A DNA stretch of 51,607 nucleotides from positions 1 to 51,607 of the forward strand of contig JAWQRO010000163.1 in assembly GCA_033557835.1 (NCBI GenBank), read 5' to 3'. The first letter of the stretch is position 1. Every line of letters begins with the position of its first letter. The notes beneath the pieces are model-generated. The model ran no database searches and had not been told where the DNA came from. It worked only from the letters and a program-made list of their open reading frames with translations. The stretch is from Helochares maculicollis. Lineage: Eukaryota; Arthropoda; Insecta; Coleoptera; Hydrophilidae. Of this stretch, positions 13,656-26,994 are shown piece by piece. Made by a program: the position numbers and the translations under genes.

Positions 13656-15240
13656 TTGCAATATATTAAAAATATATTCTTATACATTCAGCTACTGTCA
13701 ATATTTAGTAACAAGTCGAGCCTGGAATTATCACAGCACTCACAATTCACAGACTTTTTTGCTTCGCTTACTCGGGATTGGCTCGCTTCGCTTACTCAAG
13801 ATTCGCTCGCTTCGCTCGCTCATCCCTCGCTGAAATCGTGAAACAACACACAGCCATCAATATTCAAAAACAAAACCATGCTATTAACAGATTGGTTTAC
13901 ATGTAGCAAAGTCATTTAAGGGAAACAGATGCTGGCTTAGTTCGTTTTTGTTTTGTTTAATTTGAATTTGTGACAACAATTATTATGTAGAGACAATAAT
14001 TACACCGAGAAAACAATTTTAAGATGCCAAAACATATTTAAATGCAAGAAATTAGTTGGAAGGCTTAGAAAATACCGATGATGATCCAGATAACAAAATT
14101 AAAAGCGTAAGCTAAAGGAGTAAGCAAAGCAAAAACGTGTTCGTGTCGTGATACAATACAGAGCACCAACTGGCGGCTTTATTCATTACATTTTCGCAAC
14201 TATCTACAATTTAAAAAAATTATATTTTTAAACAAACCAAGTGCTCGCGTTTTATATGTGCTTCAGCGCTGAAAGTATGTATTCTGAAATCAAACCTTTT
14301 TAGGATTTAATGACAAAAAGAAATTTACAAACAACAATGGTTCAGCGTGTGAGAATTAATTATAAAATCAAATTTCTAAAATATTCTGAAAATAAAAGAA
14401 AACCTTAATCATGGCACTAGTATTCAAATATCTTCAAAAATCTATTTTTAATACAAAATATTCCGCTACGTTCAATATTTACTAATAAGTCGAGCCTGAC
14501 TACAGAGTAGTCACGATACGAAGACGTTTTATTTCGCCTACTTGAGATTAGCGTGGTTGTCCTTTGCGGATTTAGAGTGCTATAGAAAATGAACTAGCTT
14601 AAATATACAAAAGACGTAGTCTACGGTTGTTTGACGTTTTCATTGAGCTTTCAAACGTATTGTTCATTTTTTAATGCATAACACGAGCCCGAGGGATGAA
14701 CGAGCGAATCCCGAGTAAACCAGCTTATTTGATTCTTGATATACTGCTATTTTACAAGCGTACTCAAAGAGCGAAATTAAATTGAAATATTTTCAGTCCT
14801 CGATATTAAATACACATTCAGCTGCATTCCATATTCAGTAATAAGTCGAGCCTGGAATGTCAGTAGTCATAATACGGAGACTTTTTGCTTCGCTTACATT
14901 GAAATCGCTCGTTTCCCAGTAAAATTTAGGGTTCAATAGAAAATGAGCAAGCGTAAATATTCAAAAGACTTAATTTGCCGTCGTTGCACGTTTTCATATT
15001 GCAATTACAGTTTTAATTATATTCTGCGAGGGATGAGCGAGCGAAGCGAGCGAATCCCGACGAAGCGAAGCTTATTGATATATTCCAACCGACTCCAACG
15101 AACTCCATCTAACAACAATACAACGTAATTATTCGGTTGTGTTCAATAAGTCGAGCCTGATATACCAGAGTAATCAGTATTTGAACACGCTTCTGCTTTG
15201 CTTACTTATTTAACCTTAGATTTTTGTATGGTAATCTGTA
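13656..15240. repeat. diverged ~355-bp repeat cluster with CG-rich box
   Basis: At least four diverged units share 'aataagtcgagcctg' (near 13709, 14487, 14840 and 15145), normally followed about 40 bases later by a box starting 'gcttcgcttactcggg'. The units at 14487 and 14840 lie 353 bases apart and align over most of their length: 'atagaaaatgaactagc' near 14583 matches 'atagaaaatgagcaagc' near 14937. The CG box occurs in forward orientation near 13759-13834 and 14884, and reversed near 14688-14725 and 15030-15072. The open frames here, with residues such as SERSER, are by-products of the box. Confidence 0.8.
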
Positions 15241-18200
15241 TTTTTTTGGCCTTCCGAATAATTTCTTCCACTCAAACATCTTCAGTTGTTATTTTTCTGG
15301 TGTAATTGTTTCCATAAAATGACTGTTGCTGCAAATTGAGATTAAACAAAATAAAAGCCAACTAAGTCAGCATATGTTTATCTGAAGGGCCTCTTTGTGA
15401 TCCATTAATAACATGGTTTAAGTTTGAATTCTGATGGCTATATTTCACTTCGTAATTGTCAAAACTTACATAGAGTGATTTGAATGTTAGATCCTATCAT
15501 CGAACAATTAAATATATTTAATTTACTTTGATGCCGTTTAGAGTTAAGCTGATTAATTTTTTAGTACTATATCAAGCGTTTGCCCTCCTCAAATCGCGTT
15601 GTGTGAGTTTTTTAAAATTATGATGTTGAAAAATCAATTTAATTAAGTAAATTACAGTCGTTTCCGGCAATAAAAATAATGCATTTCCAAAAGTTTTTCT
15701 CAATACAATATAATAGCACTTACAGTGCTCCGATGGTGTCAAAATTTTGTAGCAAGAAATTTTGTGTGTTATAACAAACGTTAACTGAGAGCTACGATTT
15801 TGCTATACAGCTGTATGCGAAATCATCACTCTGAAATAGTGTGCGTGCTATTGAGTTTACATACACACACAAATGACTTGCCAAAACTGGCCAAAACGGA
15901 TTCAGCGGCTCTCAAAAGTGAAAGAACCGTCATAAAAATAGAATCTATCCTATGTTACAGATTTAGTAATTGTAAAAATTTCAACAGCCTCATTTACACA
16001 GCAAATGCATAATGTAATGAGGAAACGATTTTAAAACAGGTGAAGAGGAGATTTCAAACCGAGAACCACAGAAGTTAAGCTGTTTTTAAAAGTCAAATAC
16101 AACCTTCTTTGAGTTATTCAGCAATCCCAAAAAACTCTAAACTGACCTATTTAAACCACTCCAGGAAGCAAAGGATCATAGCGCACTATGGTTAGAACTT
16201 AACTATTTTCACAATTGATAAAAACCTACTACCGCGTTTGATACCACCAGTAAATATATACTTATGCATTTTGTTTGTTTTGGGAAGATACATAATATAT
16301 TTAGTTATCCTACTTATTTTATTATTTACAGGTTTATTTATTTTCTTTATCGACCTCAGTCAAGTGCTTGATAATCTCGGCAAATAAACCGAATTATGAT
16401 TTTAGAGGGTTTAATAACGCTCACCTGCATGAAACATATTGGAGATATGCGGAAAAACACAACGTTTGTAGACAAATCAAATAGGCCCTTGTTGCCCTGG
16501 AGGCTTTTTAATTTACTCAGTACTTAATAGAGTCTCAAACAGCAGAAAAACAAAATTTTCTCACGCTACTCCCACAAAAATAAAATAACAGCCAGTTGTG
16601 CATAACATATGAAAACATTGCGATCATCAACATTTTTTATTTCCTTTCTTAGTAGCCCCATGTTTAAAATGACCAGTTTCGGCATGATGTCTGGGCAAAT
16701 TAAGACAGTTAGCAGTATTTTCAAGTAGGCTAGGGGTTCAAATTGAGTTATTGTGGTGAAATTTTGTATATGCTGGAAAATCGTTCAAAACTATCTGTTA
16801 ATTTTAGTTAGATTTGATTTTGCACGTTTGCCAAAAAATAATAGAGCTTTATTCTAATGTTCAATAATGTTCTAGATAAGCGTCAGTATTAAACAAACAC
16901 AAAATTCAGACCAAGGAAGACTCTTCAACCTAGTCGAAAAACTTCCTTAATTACCCTGTTGACGTTCGCAATCAGTTGCATAATAAGGCCTTCTACTTAA
17001 TCAATAATAACAAAATTGCGAAATATATTGAGGAGCATTAAGTCAGTCTAAAATTATTATAGTGTACTTATCACTATTCCTGATTTAAAAAATAATTCTA
17101 TGGTCAACGTTGAATATTCCCTAATGCGTACATTTAACTCCTGTGATCGCCATCTATCGCCACGCCGGACCAACTGTTAGTGCGGGCGCGAACCGGCATT
17201 GAAAAGTTGTTACTTTAAAGTAGCAATTTTTGATAAATGACCCCTTTATCGCGCCTATCTGGTATATTTCAAAAAAATACTATACCGTTCGATAGAGCAA
17301 CTGCAAATGAGCTACTTTTAGCTCAACCTATTTGGAAAATGCGAAAAACTATCTACCAGGTATTGTTAGCACAAAAATACGGAAATTATACTTACAGCCG
17401 CAGGATTCTACAACAGCAAGATCAAATAACCTACTAACTTTAGCATAATCTTAGACAAATCGACCATTTACGAAGCAAAATCGCGCCGAACAAGTGCATT
17501 AGAGGAAATCAACAGGTCGCGGTTGTAGAAGATGTGGTTAGAATATAATATGCAAATTAAGTGGTTTTCACGCAACAATTTGCAAAACATGTAACAAGTA
17601 AATGTTGATAGAATGGGAGTTTTGCGTATGTTATGTATGACTAATCACAAACATAAAAAATCACTCACCATTTTCAGCGCGGGCTATTCAGGACGAATTC
17701 CTCAATTTTCACAAAACAATCAACATATCTCCAGCTGGTGTATCACTGATGTAAATTATTTTTCAATGGGAAAACATTTTAAGATGTAGATAGCACATAA
17801 AACTGATAACAACCTTTATAATAAAATACGCCAGAATGCGCTAGCGAACAGCAGTATGATAAAAACCTTGACTCTCGATATAGGTAATTACAGTCTAACA
17901 CGTGGATTAACATTTGTCATAATCACAAATTTAGTAGCCGGGAATCAAAACATTGCACCATAAAAAAGTTGCGAAAATTTTGGGAAAACACAAACGCATA
18001 TGACGTCACTGGAAGCACCACAGTAAAAGCGGATGTATGAGGTTTCGTGAGACAACTCGTTATATCAGCGAAAACAATAATTCAAAGTATTAAACAAGAA
18101 AAAACATCAAGTGACATTGAAAAAGTTTAATGAACAAAATCCACTTTGGTTTATAATCATATTTAAATCGTCATACGTTTTATTGGTGCGATTGGCGATA

Positions 18201-20060
18201 GATGGCGCGGTTGCCCAAGAGTTGCACTTACAGAACGAAACTCACTTGTTGCACATGAAGGTTTCTACACGCTGCCTAAACTTGACGTAGCGCTATTACA
18301 GCTTTCTATACTTGACGTAGCACTATTACAGATTTCTATGTCACAGTCAGCGCTAGATTCACCATATAGCAACAGCAAATTGACAAATTATCAATTATAT
18401 ACATCACTAGCAACAGTGTTAATAGATAAAAACCCAAAAACTGATGTTTCAGATGTCTAGACCGAGTAGACATGATGAAGTAGAAACAAATAGCGGAATT
18501 GCAGATTTCTAGTTTTAGTTTCCAACAACGCCCATGAATAGCGCTTTAATTCCCGCATTTTTTCGATTACCTTCATTTAAATTCCAATTGATCAATTTCC
18601 TTGTTTGATTATTTTTATAGTATTTACACCTCAAATCCCGTTTTTGAGTGACGTGCAAGCAATTAAATTAAAGCACTTAAAACGCTAAATTAAAATGGCG
18701 TAACACCTCAATTAAGGTTGATTAGTTTATTTTTATTGGATCGTTAAATTTCCATTTGGTATACGAAACTAGTTCTGTTATCCACAGGTTACAGAAAATG
18801 GTCGGGGTTATGACATTAGGATAAAAACAAATAGAGGCGAATTGTATATAGCCGAATCCAAGTTGCATATGGAGCCGAAACCGAACTGTAAATAAAGTTT
18901 GAGTTCTAAGAACGGACGTCGAATCCATATATACACAACTCAAAAATATAATTAGGAACACTTTCTATCTCGAGTGCTGTTTTGAATGCGCTGCCTCTGT
19001 GTAGGTTTAAGGTCAGAAAGACGTAAGGCCAACGCTCTGTACGTCGCGACGAAACCGTCTCAAGAAAAGTGCAAATTATTACAAAACATTTCGTGGTGTG
19101 TATAATCTATTTCGGTGCAGGTTGTCGATGCATATGACGCACATCAATTGAAAGCCCGCAAATTAAGATTTCTCATTTCCCATCTTGGGCACCACTTTCA
19201 CATATCTTCCGCGATCGCCATCAAATTCCACGCTATTCACACATATTTATAATATTTTTTGCCACCGCTTTGTGTGTCAGCAACTTTATCTAAATTAGCA
19301 TAATAATTAACAAATCATTCCTATTACAAAAGAAACTTCAAAATATATAAAATTGCAAAGGATACAAAACAGACTTTCTATAACTCCGCCTGTGAAATTC
19401 AATGGCAGAGATCTTGAAACAAATGAAGATAATGGGCAAAATCAGCGATTGTTGCACAAATTTACATACAAAGTTTGGACTAGCTGTCAACATTATCTTC
19501 GATTAGCTTAGCATATATCCTCAAATATATGCAATAACCACGCCAAGGCTAACTTGACAAGAGTGTATAATTTATATAACAAAACAAAAACAGGGGAAGC
19601 CCCAAGCTCTTCAGAAGGAGAACAAAAAATCTCAAGTTCAAAGGTCAAGATCAAAAATCGCTTCACTACTTAGAAAAAATGGGTGGGCAAGAATAATCAA
19701 GGCGAGGGGCGAAGCCTCCGGCTCAAGTTCAAGACTGATATTCAAGAGAAACGATTGCATAGTTCTTATACAAATAAATTAGAATCTATTGTGTGGTACA
19801 TATTATAGCGAGCACCGAGTTTCAGTATTGACAAACAATTAGCTCCACTTTCCTACCATCTCCTTCAAAAAATTAAATTAGTCTCAATGACAAAAACGTT
19901 GGAATGATATCCACTCAGCATTTTCAGTATACATAGTCTAAAGACTACTTACGAAACGAATTTTTATGCTTAGAAAACAACAATACTTTAATCGACAATA
20001 ATAATTTCCATGCCATGATTTATCTAAAATTTCCAGGATATAATTAATACACATCAGTGC
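15240..20060. other. AT-rich stretch without a recognisable gene
   Basis: No coding region could be supported. It contains a 15-base inverted match 'cgccatctatcgcca' at 17148-17162 and 18193-18207, the 30-bp tandem pair at 18281-18340, and a purine-rich patch with 'aagcctccggctcaagttc' near 19706. Confidence 0.5.
18281..18340. repeat. 30-bp tandem duplication
   Basis: Two adjacent 30-base units begin with 'cttgacgtag' and continue with 'c(g/a)ctattacag'. They differ at only a few positions. A partial third unit may precede them near 18261. Confidence 0.85.
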
Positions 20061-22100
20061 TATAACTATAGCCACTATAACTCCCACTTCCACATTCGCA
20101 AAACATCAACTAAAAATGCTGGACTGTATTTTTATCAAATAGCCACAAAACAAAGACATTTAATTAGTAGTCGATTTGTCTTAAAGCTATCGAAAGCTAG
20201 AGACAACAGAATAGCCACGAAATTAAGACGCTTTTGCTTCGCTTACTCGGGATTTGCTCGCTTCGCTCGCTCATTCCTCGAGACCCACTAAAGAATAAAC
20301 ACACTTCAAAATAGAATTGCAGAATGTAATCAAATTTTTGAGATCTTTTAGAACATTCATTTCTTAACGCATATCTATTACACCAGAGCCTTGATTTTTC
20401 TGTCCCCATCAAAAAATAACTCCCAGTCTTATGTACAATTAACATACTATTCATGTAAACTGTAGCTATTTCCAGTCTGGCTGCCACTTCGACATTTGTA
20501 AAACGCCAATTAAAAAATGCTGAGCTGAATATTATTTTTTAATTATTATTTTAAGTACTTGGGTTTTGACATTTGCTGTCGGGCAACTTGAAAACATTGG
20601 CATCTTAATGGGGACAAAATTGTATTTTTATAAAATAAATAAGTGCTATCGAGAGCTTGAGACAATCAACTAGCCGCGAAATGAAGACGCTTTTGCTTCG
20701 CTTACTCGGGATTTGCTCGCTTCGCTCGCTCTACCCTCGCTAAGTGCTTGATTTTTCTGTCCTCATTAAAAAAAATCTGGCAGGCTATAATTTCGTATGT
20801 ACAATTAACATAATATTCATGTGAACTATAGCTATTTCCATTCTGGCTGCAACTTCGACATTTGTAAAATGCCAATTAAAAAATGCTGAACTGAATCTTA
20901 TTTTTTAATTACTATTTAAGTATTTGGGTTTTGACATTTGCTGTCGGGCAACTTGAAAATATTGGCACCTTGATGAGGGCAATATTGTTATTAAATAAAT
21001 AAAGGCCATCGAGAGCTTGAGACAACAAACTAGCCACGAAATGAAGACGCTTTTGCTTCGCTTACTCGGGATTTGCTCGCTTCGCTCGCCCATCCCTCGC
21101 TAAATGGAGACCCACTAATGAATCTACACGCTTAAAAATATAATTGTGAAACGTTTGCAATGACGCCTTGCTGTCGTAGCTTATAATTTTGTAGGTGGTT
21201 TAGAGTATTCATTTCTTAACGCATATTTACTACACCAGAGCCAAAGGGTCTTCGTTTTTCGACGACTCTAGTATCTTAGACTTTATGAAACAACGAAATA
21301 ATTAATTTGCTTGATTTTTCTGTCCTCATCAAAAAATAACTTTGACAGGCTATAATTTCTTGTGTACAATTAACATAATATTCATGTGAACTATAGCTAT
21401 TTCCATTCTGGCTGCAACTTCGACATTTGTAAAACGCCAATTAAAAAACGCTGAACGGAATCTTATTTTTTAATTACTATTTAAGTACTACTTGGGTTTT
21501 GACATTTGCTGTCGGGCAACTTGAAAATATTGGCACCTTGATAAGGGCAATATTGTTATAAAATAAATAAAGGCTATCGAGAGCTTGAGACAACAAACTA
21601 GCCACGAAATGAAGACGCTTTTGCTTTGCTTACTGGGGATTTGCTCGCTTCGCTCGCCCATCCCTCGCTAAGTGGAGATCCACTAATGAATCTACACGCT
21701 TAAAAATTGTGAAACGTCGCAACGGCGCCTTGCTGCCGTAGCTTATATTTTGTAGGTGGTTTAGAGTATTCATTTCTTAACGCATATTTACTACACCAGA
21801 GCCAAAGGGTCTTCGTTTTTCGACGACTCTAGTATCTTAGGCTTTATGAAATAACAAAAGTAGCAGTTTGCCTGATTTTTCCCCTTCAAAAAAAAACCTC
21901 ATACAGTCTAAAATTTTGTACGTATTATTAACATAAGATACATGTAAACTATAGCTATTACCATTATAACTACTTCCACATTCGTTAAACATAAACAAAA
22001 ATTTCTCGACAGAAACTTCCTCCAATAGTCAAAAAATGAAGACGCTTTCGCTTCGCTTACTCGGGATTCGCTCGCTCCGCTCGCTCATCCCTCGCGGAGT
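20060..22100. repeat. tandem satellite with CG-rich box, about 5 units
   Basis: The CG-rich box ('gcttcgcttactcggg' then 'tcgcttcgctcgctcatccc') recurs at about 20226-20280, 20685-20741, 21045-21101, 21612-21669 and 22040-22096. Each box is preceded by conserved sequence including 'gctatttccattctggctgc', 'gacatttgctgtcgggcaac' and 'atcgagagcttgagacaa'. Units 2 and 3 are in exact 360-base register. Spacings of about 459, 567 and 428 elsewhere reflect an extra internal segment ('cttcgtttttcgacgactct') or deletions. All boxes point the same way. A faint sixth unit may lie near 22440-22510. Confidence 0.9.
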
Positions 22101-24300
22101 GCGACTGCTTTAGAGAATAAACACGCTTTAAAAATATAATTGCAAAATGTAATGGAGACTCGGTGCTTTTTCGGCATGTTCATTTGTTAATACAGCCCTA
22201 CTTAATCAGCAAAAAATAAAAGCATTATTGCCTCATGACTATTTTGGCATCACATAAATAAGCTTGTATGTCAATATTGAACGGGACTGATTGTATCTAT
22301 TATATTGAGTACAGCTTATTTAAGTTTGACTTATTTAATTTATGAAAGAACCAATCGGGCAGTTTGCTCCACTTTTCTATCGTTCACGTTAAACGTTAAG
22401 TCTCCGGGAATCTAGCATTTCCTACATATAATTAATTTACATTTGAAGTACAGCTATTCCCATTAACTACAAAGTCCACATTTGTAAAGTATTTAGATAA
22501 AAATTGCTGAACAAAGTTTCAATTTATTTACTTTTAAATTAAAAACAGTGGAGTGTCTCCACTCAATATGCCCACATATATACAAGTATAGCTTGGAAAT
22601 GATAATGGATATATAATTACATAAAGAAAACTGAACCATGATTTGGACGTTCTATTTACGAGTATCCGTTCCCCTTAAAATAAAGCATGCGCTCGTGGTT
22701 CAGTAGCTCAATTGTTATAAACTGTTTTATTATAATTAAATTGTAGTCTAGCTTACGATATTTAATAACGATTTCAGCATTTATGGACTTTAAGTTCTTG
22801 TTCAGGTTTTCTTATTGACCATAAGTAATAATTAATCTCAATGTTTATGGGTAAATTTTAATTATATATATTCCAGGACCAACTTTAATGTGCAAATTTC
22901 ACTACCCAAAAAGTATACTTTATCATCGAACATTTAAAAATATTTAATTGGCTTTAGTGCAGTTTAAGTTTATTTAATGTTGTATATGATTGCTTTGATT
23001 TCAATAACCATGAAATAATTAATACTTTACTGTCGGAGCGAACAACTCACATAAATCTGTTAAACTAAGCGTATTTCGGTCGACTCAACGTTGTTCTGTG
23101 AAAATTAAAAACAAAATCAAAAGAATCGACCATTGCAAAGATCACTTTTTTGATTTGGATTTCAGGATTTTCCATTTTCAAAGACATATTTATTACAATG
23201 TACAATAGTTTTGTGCTCTGCGGAATTCTAGTCCTTTTTAATTTAGATTTTCTAAGAGAAAATCATCCAATATTTGTTTGATTTGTAATTTTTATTTTCT
23301 TTAATAAAATAATATGCGTCCAGAGCAGGTTTGTTATGTAAATATTGCATAAAGAGCGCTTATACTTATTTGGCCCAATTTTACTAATTTTCCTAAACCA
23401 TCCAAAGATTTATTATGCTTTAATTATTCTGTTTGTTAGTAATAACGTAAAGCGATTATGAGCTACTTATTTATAGACGTAATTCAGACTTAACAGCCGT
23501 ACATAATTTAGGAAGTGGAGGTATATTATCCAATTAGCTTACAAAAATTAAGGAATTTAATTAGCTAACTTGGTTACAGACTAACAATCGAAACGATTTT
23601 GGACCATTTTTACAATTTTAGTAATTTTCCAAATAATTTTAATTTTGATGTGAATTATGAAATATTGTAATAGTTTTATACGTGAAATATAAAATAATTT
23701 AATTATTATTGTTAATGAATTATCAATCATGGCTGGTTTATTATTAGATACATTTTAACTATTTATGAAACCTATTTACTGATTCAAAAATTATGGAATT
23801 TACTTTTGTTAATTTACTTGCTATAAATGGGATTTGTAACAATTAAAACTTCATTGCAAAATTTTTAGACTTGAGTTTGTAATCTCCATAGTCCCATATC
23901 GCAAGTTAACTAAAACTTTAATTTGTATTTTTAAACAAAATAAATTCCTAGCCGGTTATAACGTATCTAATAGTTATTTATGCTTATCGTAAATACATTT
24001 CTGAATTAATATTAGTTTTTTCTTAACTCGAACATAAGCTAATTAGATTACGTGCGACCAATTCTTAGGCAACATCTGTGATTCTGAACCAATAGGAATT
24101 CTGCAATTATATTTAGTGGTAAGCAAGCCAGTAGAAATTAGATAATTTTGGAAAATGGTTGAAAATCGTTCGTAAGCGCTTTGCGGGCAACAAACAAATG
24201 TGTAAATGGCAGTAATATGCAACTAAACCATTTCGATAAGCATGAACAGCAATTAAAAAAATGCTGTAAGAAAAAAATCATTTGCTATTCAAGTCCGGTC
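22100..24300. other. very AT-rich stretch without a recognisable gene
   Basis: Runs of A and T dominate, and no open frame or repeat longer than a few units was supported. The 'tagctcaattg' near 22704 resembles a tRNA A box but has no B box downstream. Confidence 0.5.
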
Positions 24301-24576
24301 AGTTTTGTCTCCTGCTGCACTTATTAGTACAAGTAAGGTGACGTGTTTATTTCCTCATGAGCCAAAGATAGATAAAACGCGCGACATATGTTCGCCTTTG
24401 CACGAAAACTTAAATAACCAATTAATAGATGTAAGAGAGTCGGCCCTGACACAATACTGTACTGGTTTATCGATTTCGAGTGCAGAGTGAATTTTCCTAC
24501 TTTGAGTTTTATGGTCATGTTTACTTTGATGACCTGTATTCCAAGAAATATTTGACAACAAAGATGTGACCTCCTT

Positions 24577-24680
24577 GCTATATATAGAGATCCTAATTTT
24601 GTTTTAAATCAAAACACACCTTCTCAGATCCGTCACAGCTCTGGAGTTCTACCTACCCTTCTCGCGAGAAGGGTGGGATG
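24577..24680 (+). promoter_or_regulatory. possible promoter: TATA-like site and 20-bp palindrome
   Basis: 'gctatatatagag' near 24577 resembles a TATA box. About 70 bases downstream lies a perfect 20-base palindrome (24655-24674) centred on TCTCGCGAGA, a sequence known as a core-promoter element bound by BANP-type proteins in vertebrates. An open frame follows the palindrome on the + strand to about 24838, but it is unrecognised and stops compete in other frames. The palindrome is certain; the promoter role is inference. Confidence 0.3.
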
Positions 24681-25073
24681 ACCGTAAAATGGATGATGTC
24701 AAAAAGAATAATTTTAGCGAAGGCGAGCAAAAACTTGTACAACCACGTCTATTTCGGAATTCTACGGGGTCGTGTGGTTTTCTATAAATATTTGAGGAGT
24801 CACGCCGAAAATTGCACATAAGCACACGAATCTTTTCCAAAATTTTTCGAAAATGTCATCCAAGGCCTAGAATTTATGGAAGCTAGCAAGTATTTTACGC
24901 GGGTTTATTGATTGGAATATGCACTCCTACTGCTCTGCAGATTACTTTTCGTAGCCTAGCCTATATAATAAAGATATACAGGTGACCCTTCGCTTTTGCG
25001 CCCCCAATTGGTAGAAAAAATGATTTATTTTAATTTGTAGGTACTGTCAGTAATAACGTATTTTTTTAGGACG

Positions 25074-25202
25074 CTCTATAACAATAATTCTATAACTTGT
25101 ATAAGGTGGATATGCTCAAATTGCTACTTTGTTTCAGTTCATTCAAGATTCTATGCTTAGACCATATCCACCTTGAGTTCTACTAAAATTGTTATTACAA
25201 AG
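25074..25202. repeat. imperfect inverted repeat, ~40-base arms
   Basis: 'aaggtggatatg' (25103-25114) is the exact complement of 'catatccacctt' (25163-25174). Complementarity continues imperfectly outward to 'ctctataacaataattc' on the left and 'attgttattacaaag' on the right, with a 48-base loop. It could be a folded-back miniature element, but no target-site duplication was found. Confidence 0.7.
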
Positions 25203-25209
25203 TTGTTGC

Positions 25210-26990
25210 TGAGCCACGAATGCAAGTTATTTTGAGGATCGAGTCTTTTGCGAAACGGCAATTTTGCAGCCCGCTTGGAGTTGGCAGGGTGTCATTCAAA
25301 CTTGCCATAATAAGTAGTCAGACGAAGCAAGGGAAATATATTTAATTTTTGAAATTACATTTAACGATTGTGTTACACATGCACCAGCAGGACGTGCGCA
25401 AAATGTTTGACCGAAAGACTAACAATTAGACCAAGACGTTAAAAATAAATAATTAACAAATTATATAATTTATGGTCATGAATAGCTTCATGGGTTGCTA
25501 AAGTGGACAGAATGCGAAATGGCAAAAATTGCGGTTATAAATTTAGATTTTATGTTACTGACTTTCTAGGTCGTTCCACTGCCTCATCTTGGCAAAACAC
25601 TTGGCCAATGGGACAAACAAAAAAATCATCTCTTCGCTGGCAGGTGCGAACGAAAATTTCTTTCATTCCGCAGTTGACTAACATTTAGACATAACGACAG
25701 ATAAGCAAGCCCTCACGCAACGCAAATCTGATCCAAATAATCAAACGTAATCGGTAACAACATATTTATATTAAATTGATTGCGTAGTCGTGATAATTTA
25801 CAAATACTAGCAATGTCATACTGATACAAAATTGCTGAATGTAAGCACTTCTAATCCGATTTAAACAAGAGTCATTTAAGTGACTAACAATATGCAAAGT
25901 CCAACTTGACTGCAGCGCTCCAGCGGACAGGGGGAAATATTTTTTGGAAAGCGTGCAAATTCGATGGGAGCTGACCAAATCAGTGTCACGGCCCACGGAT
26001 GACCGCAGACGGTCTGTCAGATACCCTTCGGGTTTATATATTGTCCAAGTCTCGTATTCAAAACCCTACTTGGGTCCAAATTTTCGTAGGCAAGCGAGCA
26101 ATTCCCCAAAAAATATCGTTATCGTGTTTCATTTATTTACAATAATTCTATTGACCTCCCGCTGCCAGCCACTCCGAGCTGAATCAGCCTTTAATTATGT
26201 ATAATATTAAAAAGCAGCGAATTAAATTTCGTAGGCACGCTCCATCAATTTTTCGCATTACCAACAAAACGATTGATATCCCAGCCAAAACTTTTTTTGG
26301 CATCAGATGGCAAGGCGACAATCAACAAAACGAGCAAGTGCTTATTTTTAACACCACCTGCCCTTAGCGGTTCTTCGCGTAAATTCGACATTTCCATAGA
26401 ATTGAAAGTCCCGAAGCAAACTAGATCTAGAATGCGCAAATGCCCAAAATAAACGTCCTACTAAGCTTTTTCTTCCAGGATGCCGAAACTCATCGGAATT
26501 TCTTTGTTGGTTGTTTGTGCAATATTGGAACAAATCCCACATGCACAGACGCGCTAAAAAACAAACTCGGCGGTTAATTTTCTAACGATTAAAATTGTGG
26601 TCAATAATCAGGTTACACTACTGCCTATTTGAGGGTCGCCAGAATTCTGATAATTGCGGTAAATAGTCGACAAACAAAAACAATTACTGCTGATTAGACC
26701 TACACAACTCGTCGAAAAATGGAGGCCCTATAGATATTATGTGATAATACATATAACCGACTTCTTATAGAAAACAATACAACCTGGATATTTATATTCA
26801 GCATTTCGGCCAGGGGTCAACGTTTCAATGCATATAAACGCTTCAATATTAAAATTTCCTTAGCAACGTTACAAACGTTTTTTCACCAACTTAAAAAAAC
26901 ATTTAATAGCCTTTTGTTTGCGGATTGCGGTATACAATATTTAATTAGCAATAAAGCAAATGCATTTAGAGATAAAGACGTAATTTGCTT
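25210..26990. other. intergenic stretch, no gene supported
   Basis: Short overlapping open frames on both strands (for example + 25944-26204 and minus 26245-26542) have no recognisable domain. The minus frame from 26404 down has a hydrophobic patch (HLLVLLIVAL) followed by a possible GTAATG donor near 26258, but no partner exon was found. Confidence 0.4.
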
Positions 26991-26994
26991 GTAC

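Noticed and set aside
14943..15128. Frames containing SERSER and PSKRSK motifs, also at 20197-20487 and 20905-21093
   Set aside because: The shared peptide comes from translating the CG-rich satellite box, not from a protein family.
24305..24561. Overlapping open frames on both strands
   Set aside because: Three frames are open at once over about 190 bases, as expected from low stop density; none gives a recognisable protein.
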